NCBI RefSeq assembly: GCF_000973725.1 | Contig: NZ_CP009621.1 | Coordinates: 4,705,001 to 4,769,000 of the forward strand | Source: Pontibacter korlensis | GTDB taxonomy: Bacteria; Bacteroidota; Bacteroidia; Cytophagales; Hymenobacteraceae | Direction of reading: 5' to 3' | DNA: 64,000 nucleotides | Part shown: piece by piece, positions 60,836 through 64,000 of the stretch | Position numbering within the stretch: the first letter of the stretch is position 1 | How the letters are laid out: each line of letters begins with the position of its first letter | Translations under genes and position numbers: made by a program | Notes under the pieces: generated by a model | Told to the model about the DNA's origin: nothing | Databases searched by the model: none | The model's input: only the letters and a program-made list of their open reading frames with translations

Positions 60836-61807
60836 ATGCAAAACAACAGCAACAACCTGAAAGCCATATCACTAGGAGTAGTAGCTTGTCTATTTTTCAG
60901 CTCTACCTATATCCTGAACAGCTTTCTTTCTGCTAAGGGTGGACATTGGGCCTGGACAACTGGCCTACGTTCATTTTTTCTGATGCTCATGCTGATGGCT
61001 TTGCTGGCAGCAAAGGGACAGCTGGTGCACCTTTTGAAAGCAATTCGCCAAAACCTGCAAGTATGGCTGGTGTGGGGAAGTATTGCATTTGGTTTAGCTT
61101 ACTATTTTTTAACATATGCAGCTTCTTTCGGGCCTGGTTGGTTGGTGGCAGGTGTTTTCCAGTTTACGATAGTAGCGGGTATACTTCTCTCCCCTTTTCT
61201 GTATAAAGACCACCGTGCAAAAATCCCCATGAAGGCACTACTCCTGTCGATGCTGATTATGGTGGGCATTGCTTGTATGCAGTGGAGCCAGAAGAATGGC
61301 AGCTATACTTCGCAACAATTGTGGGCATGTGTAAGCTTGGTGATGCTGGCGGCATTTGTGTGGCCTCTGGCCAACCGTAAGCTGTTACTGCATGCAGAGG
61401 AAAGCGGACATAATCTAACTGCCATCCAAAGAGTAGCTGGTACCGCCATAGGTAGTTTGCCTGTACAGCTTATAATGATGCTATACGGTTACAGCCAGTC
61501 GGGAATTCCTGGGCAGGAACAGCTGTTAGCAGTGCTTACCATATCCCTGAGCTCCGGTTTAGTAGGCTGTATTCTATTCTTTAAAGCCATGCACTTAGCC
61601 CGCCATGATGCTGCCTCACTAGCTGCCGTGGAAGCTACGCAGTCCATTGAAATACTGGCTACGGTTGTCGGTGAAGTACTGCTCCTTGGCATTGCATGGC
61701 CGAACATGACAGGAAATATTGGGATGGTGCTGATAATTTTTGGACTGGTACTTTACAGCATGCCAGCAAGAAGAAAAACTTTACAGATACCCAGGCCATT
61801 AGCTTGA
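60836..61807 (+). CDS. DMT-superfamily exporter (multidrug-efflux EmrE-like)
   Basis: 323 residues with ten membrane helices arranged in two five-helix halves. N-terminal LKAISLGVVACLFFSSTYIL, then GGHWAWTTGLRSFFLMLMLM, are typical of the DMT drug/metabolite exporters (RhaT/EamA-like). The second half has VGCILFFKAMHLARHDAASL and the final helices GIAWPNMTGNIGMVLIIFGL. Exports an amphipathic drug or metabolite across the inner membrane; the ligand is unknown. It follows the AraC-type regulator, so it is probably inducible. Confidence 0.85.
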   Translation: MQNNSNNLKAISLGVVACLFFSSTYILNSFLSAKGGHWAWTTGLRSFFLMLMLMALLAAKGQLVHLLKAIRQNLQVWLVWGSIAFGLAYYFLTYAASFGPGWLVAGVFQFTIVAGILLSPFLYKDHRAKIPMKALLLSMLIMVGIACMQWSQKNGSYTSQQLWACVSLVMLAAFVWPLANRKLLLHAEESGHNLTAIQRVAGTAIGSLPVQLIMMLYGYSQSGIPGQEQLLAVLTISLSSGLVGCILFFKAMHLARHDAASLAAVEATQSIEILATVVGEVLLLGIAWPNMTGNIGMVLIIFGLVLYSMPARRKTLQIPRPLA

Positions 61808-61878
61808 TAAGCTATTACGGGTCGCGCTACAGCGAGGTGTATTTATCCTCTTCTTTCAGTATCCTATAGCTTGCATGC

Positions 61879-62214
61879 ATGTTTACCTCGAACTACTTTT
61901 ACTTCGGAGAAAGTATAGTCTCTGCACCGGAAAAAAGTATCAGTAACGCTAAAGCACTAGATTTCATGAAGTTTCTACAAAGGCAGTCTCTCAGCAACTA
62001 TTTCTTTATAAAAAGCTTAAAGCCCACGCTGAGGTTTGTAGCCCTTGTAGCCACCCCGCTCTGCCTGGTAAACAGCTTTATCGCTTCGTATGAAAGTGCA
62101 GACTTTTTAACGCAATGGATAAATAACTTTGCGTCAAGCTACCTTACCACTTACCCTCAGGCAGTAGTTTATGTAAGTTTGATTAAGTGGTTTGATAGTA
62201 AAAGAATCGTTTAG
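61879..62214 (+). CDS. Small membrane protein of unknown function
   Basis: 111 residues. The first about 29 may not be translated (an inner ATG starts MKFLQRQSLSNYFF). Two hydrophobic segments near 47-68 and 87-105 flank a loop SYESADFLTQWINNFASSYL. This topology and length recall DUF2798 proteins but the match is weak. A perfect terminator follows. Confidence 0.5.
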   Translation: MFTSNYFYFGESIVSAPEKSISNAKALDFMKFLQRQSLSNYFFIKSLKPTLRFVALVATPLCLVNSFIASYESADFLTQWINNFASSYLTTYPQAVVYVSLIKWFDSKRIV

Positions 62215-62247
62215 AGATAGACCACCATAAGCAAGAAATACCATCAA

Positions 62248-62286
62248 CACGAAGAAGCCGCTTCAAATTTAAGCGGCTTCTTCGTG
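62248..62286. terminator. Strong bidirectional terminator
   Basis: A perfect 16-bp stem, CACGAAGAAGCCGCTT and its complement, seven-base loop. Confidence 0.9.
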
Positions 62287-62351
62287 TTATTCCATACATG
62301 CTACACAAGGCTACAGCAGAATCTTACCTAGAACTTAATACTGATCTATAC

Positions 62352-63065
62352 TTAATGATTAGAACCGGAAGCACTCTTTTCCTTCATCCAGCTATCCGCC
62401 CACTGTATGAAGTGTTTTATGTTGGGAGCATCGGTGTGGCCACCATCATGCTGCCGCCAGGCCAGTTCACCATCCAGTAAGCCTACATTTACTCCAGGCA
62501 TTTTCGCTGTTTTATAGTCGTACCCGACACCAAGGTCTCTTGCACCTAACAGTTTGTAGACTGGTCCGGCTGCTACGGTAGCCATATAACTTCCCTGCTG
62601 ATCGAGCCACTTGGCATCACCTTTTTCAGGTATACCGTAACTAATAAAGGTCAGGCGAGGCGCGCATAAAGCGATAAGCTGATGTGCAACTACCGGTATA
62701 TCATTAGCGGTTTTACTGCCAAACGTAGCATCAGAGGCACCATACTTCAGGAAGTTACCTGCCATCAAGTGGTATTCTCCGCTACTGGTCAAGTTTTCTA
62801 CAGCCTCCCCAAAATTGCGGCGATGCAGCTTGGCTCCGCCTTCACCGGAAGACCCGATCAATCCCATGTAAAAACGCTGATCGAAGGCCATTGCTACAAG
62901 CGCCGCTTTCCCGAAGCGGGAAACACCCTCTATACCCACACGTTTGGCGTCCACAGCCGGGTCAGTTTCAAGGTAGTCCAAACCCCGTGAAGCTCCCCAT
63001 GCCCAAGCCCTTAGCGCCCCCCAATCTTCAGGTTTTCTTGGCGGTCCTTTATTTACAAAACACTC
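62352..63065 (-). pseudogene. Glucuronoyl esterase (CE15)-like protein, N-terminal half missing
   Basis: The open frame gives the last about 237 residues of a carbohydrate-esterase family 15 protein: GPPRKPEDWGALRAWAWGAS, then VGIEGVSRFGKAALVAMAFD with the nucleophilic Ser in the G-V-S-R-x-G-K elbow, SGEGGAKLHRRNFGE, ALCAPRLTFIS and WRQHDGGHTDAPNI with the catalytic His. A TAA lies just before the frame at 63066-63068, and no start codon precedes the conserved part. Full-length relatives are about 430 residues with a signal peptide, so roughly 200 residues are gone. Only ten bases separate this remnant from the stop of the ABC permease, so a deletion or rearrangement removed its front half. 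Confidence 0.82.
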
Positions 63066-63075
63066 TTAGAGCTTC

Positions 63076-64000
63076 CTACTTCACACTAGCCTCCTTTAAC
63101 CTGAAGAGCACGAAACCAATACCAAACACTACCAGCACACATATCACCAACTTAAACAAACCACTATACGCTGTGGCAAAATCCGGTGAGCTGGTGAAAC
63201 TATGCCTCGGCTCCTTCTCATAGTCGGCATGCGTAAAAGGCACGTTGTTGAACAGGAACGGGTAATAAAACTCCCGGAGCGAATCATGGTACTGGGTAGC
63301 ACTCTGCATAAATGCCAGGTGCGAAGGCAAGTCTGATCCAGCCATCGCGTTAAAAACACCCTGTACATTTACAGGTACCGACAGTACGTTTAGCTTTTCT
63401 ACCAGTTGATGACGAGCCTGAAGCCCCTCTTGATATGCTTCGGCAAGATCCGCTACAGCTACGTCTCCTAAGTGCTGGAAGGCATAATACCAGCGCCATA
63501 CAAAACGAACCTTGATATCAGTGGTGTCGGTGTATTGCGGGTAAAGGGCAAAGAACTGATCCATGGTTTCACGCTTAGGTTTGTCCCAGCCACCATGCAC
63601 TACCTCGCGCTGTTTTATGGTAAGCTCCAGCGCCTGCGGTATAGGTTGCTTTACGGCTACATACACATTGAGCAGGGCAGGTATGATAATGGTCAGCATC
63701 AACCACACGCCGAGCAGCGTTACAGCGTTAAAGGCTGAGTTCTTCTGCAAGGCTGCCACCAGAAAGGCTACTCCAAACCAGAACAGGCAGTATAACAGCA
63801 CCACACCCAGCCAAAGTGCCACACGTACATCCGGCATTACCTGCCCCCATACCATGGCAAGTACAGAAAGCAGCAGCGCCAGCCCCAGCACAATCATCAT
63901 CCGGAAAGACAGCTTGGCTCCTACAATCAACGGCAAACCTATAGGCTGCGACAATAACAAAGGCAGTGTACCCTGCTCCTTTTCTACAGATAGAATATTG
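63076..64000 (-). CDS. ABC-2-type permease (DUF3526-like), partial
   Basis: At least 308 codons, open at the right edge. The N-terminal part in view has SVEKEQGTLPLLLSQPIGLP, the E-x-E-x-GTLxLLLSQP motif of ABC-2 permeases, followed by several membrane helices (MMIVLGLALLLSVLAMVW, ALWLGVVLLYCLFWFGVAFL, LLGVWLMLTIIIPALLNVYV). A large periplasmic loop (about residues 105-270) with alternating charged helices precedes the last helix (LVICVLVVFGIGFVLFRLKE). This layout fits the DUF3526 branch, often next to an ABC ATPase gene that would lie outside the window. It ends in TAG, ten bases from the CE15 remnant. Confidence 0.83.
   Translation of the reverse strand, partial: NILSVEKEQGTLPLLLSQPIGLPLIVGAKLSFRMMIVLGLALLLSVLAMVWGQVMPDVRVALWLGVVLLYCLFWFGVAFLVAALQKNSAFNAVTLLGVWLMLTIIIPALLNVYVAVKQPIPQALELTIKQREVVHGGWDKPKRETMDQFFALYPQYTDTTDIKVRFVWRWYYAFQHLGDVAVADLAEAYQEGLQARHQLVEKLNVLSVPVNVQGVFNAMAGSDLPSHLAFMQSATQYHDSLREFYYPFLFNNVPFTHADYEKEPRHSFTSSPDFATAYSGLFKLVICVLVVFGIGFVLFRLKEASVK

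Overview
The window looks like a chromosome segment from a Bacteroidota bacterium of the order Cytophagales, most likely Hymenobacteraceae (Pontibacter-like). The evidence is a type IX secretion C-terminal domain, a GH97 alpha-glucosidase, SusE/F-like starch-binding repeats, a SIMPL protein, LytTR signalling, TonB-receptor-like barrels, promoters of the TTG-(19)-TAnnTTTG type and almost no Shine-Dalgarno sequences. The genus is an inference from style, not a database match.

Layout. 1-8.1 kb: housekeeping metabolism (two 2-hydroxyacid dehydrogenases, a glyoxalase-fold protein, a DAC-domain protein, a serine hydrolase, an M14 peptidase, an SpmA/B-like membrane protein). 8.1-8.6 kb: a 512-bp deleted mobile element. 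8.6-16.5 kb: a broken intradiol dioxygenase, an outer-membrane barrel protein, a LytS/LytTR two-component pair, a Kelch lipoprotein and a small secreted protein. 16.8-22.3 kb: two PAS histidine kinases separated by a decayed IS3 element. 22.8-24.9 kb: a GH97 alpha-glucosidase. 25.0-27.9 kb: a 2.87-kb composite of an IS110-family element and a tnpB (IS200/IS605-type) element; the 8.1-kb element is its inverted, twice-deleted copy. 27.9-34.4 kb: a secreted protein, a WalJ-like hydrolase, unknown proteins, SIMPL, tRNA-Glu and a broken histidine kinase. 35.5-40.1 kb: a 1503-residue double-kinase hybrid sensor. 40.6-44.5 kb: a small lipoprotein, a K+ channel, a second decayed IS3 and an alpha/beta hydrolase. 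44.8-49.0 kb: a run of membrane proteins around a winged-helix regulator with two nearly identical palindromic operators. 49.7-53.8 kb: a Ca/Na antiporter, unknown proteins and a frameshifted APC permease. 53.9-58.6 kb: a giant secreted amylase. 59-64 kb: an AraC regulator with a DMT exporter, a truncated CE15 esterase and an ABC permease that runs off the window.

How the parts work together. GH97 and the giant GH13 protein fit extracellular and periplasmic alpha-glucan use, although they are about 29 kb apart and no SusC/D pair is present. The winged-helix regulator probably represses its own operon and the next one. The PAS kinases are orphans without adjacent response regulators. At least seven loci are decayed (two IS3 transposases, tnpB, intradiol dioxygenase, histidine kinase, APC permease, CE15).

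The most unusual structure is the IS110 + tnpB composite. Both families are known to use guide RNAs (bridge RNA, omega RNA). The short copy has lost both proteins by microhomology deletions and keeps the two ends where such RNAs would be encoded.
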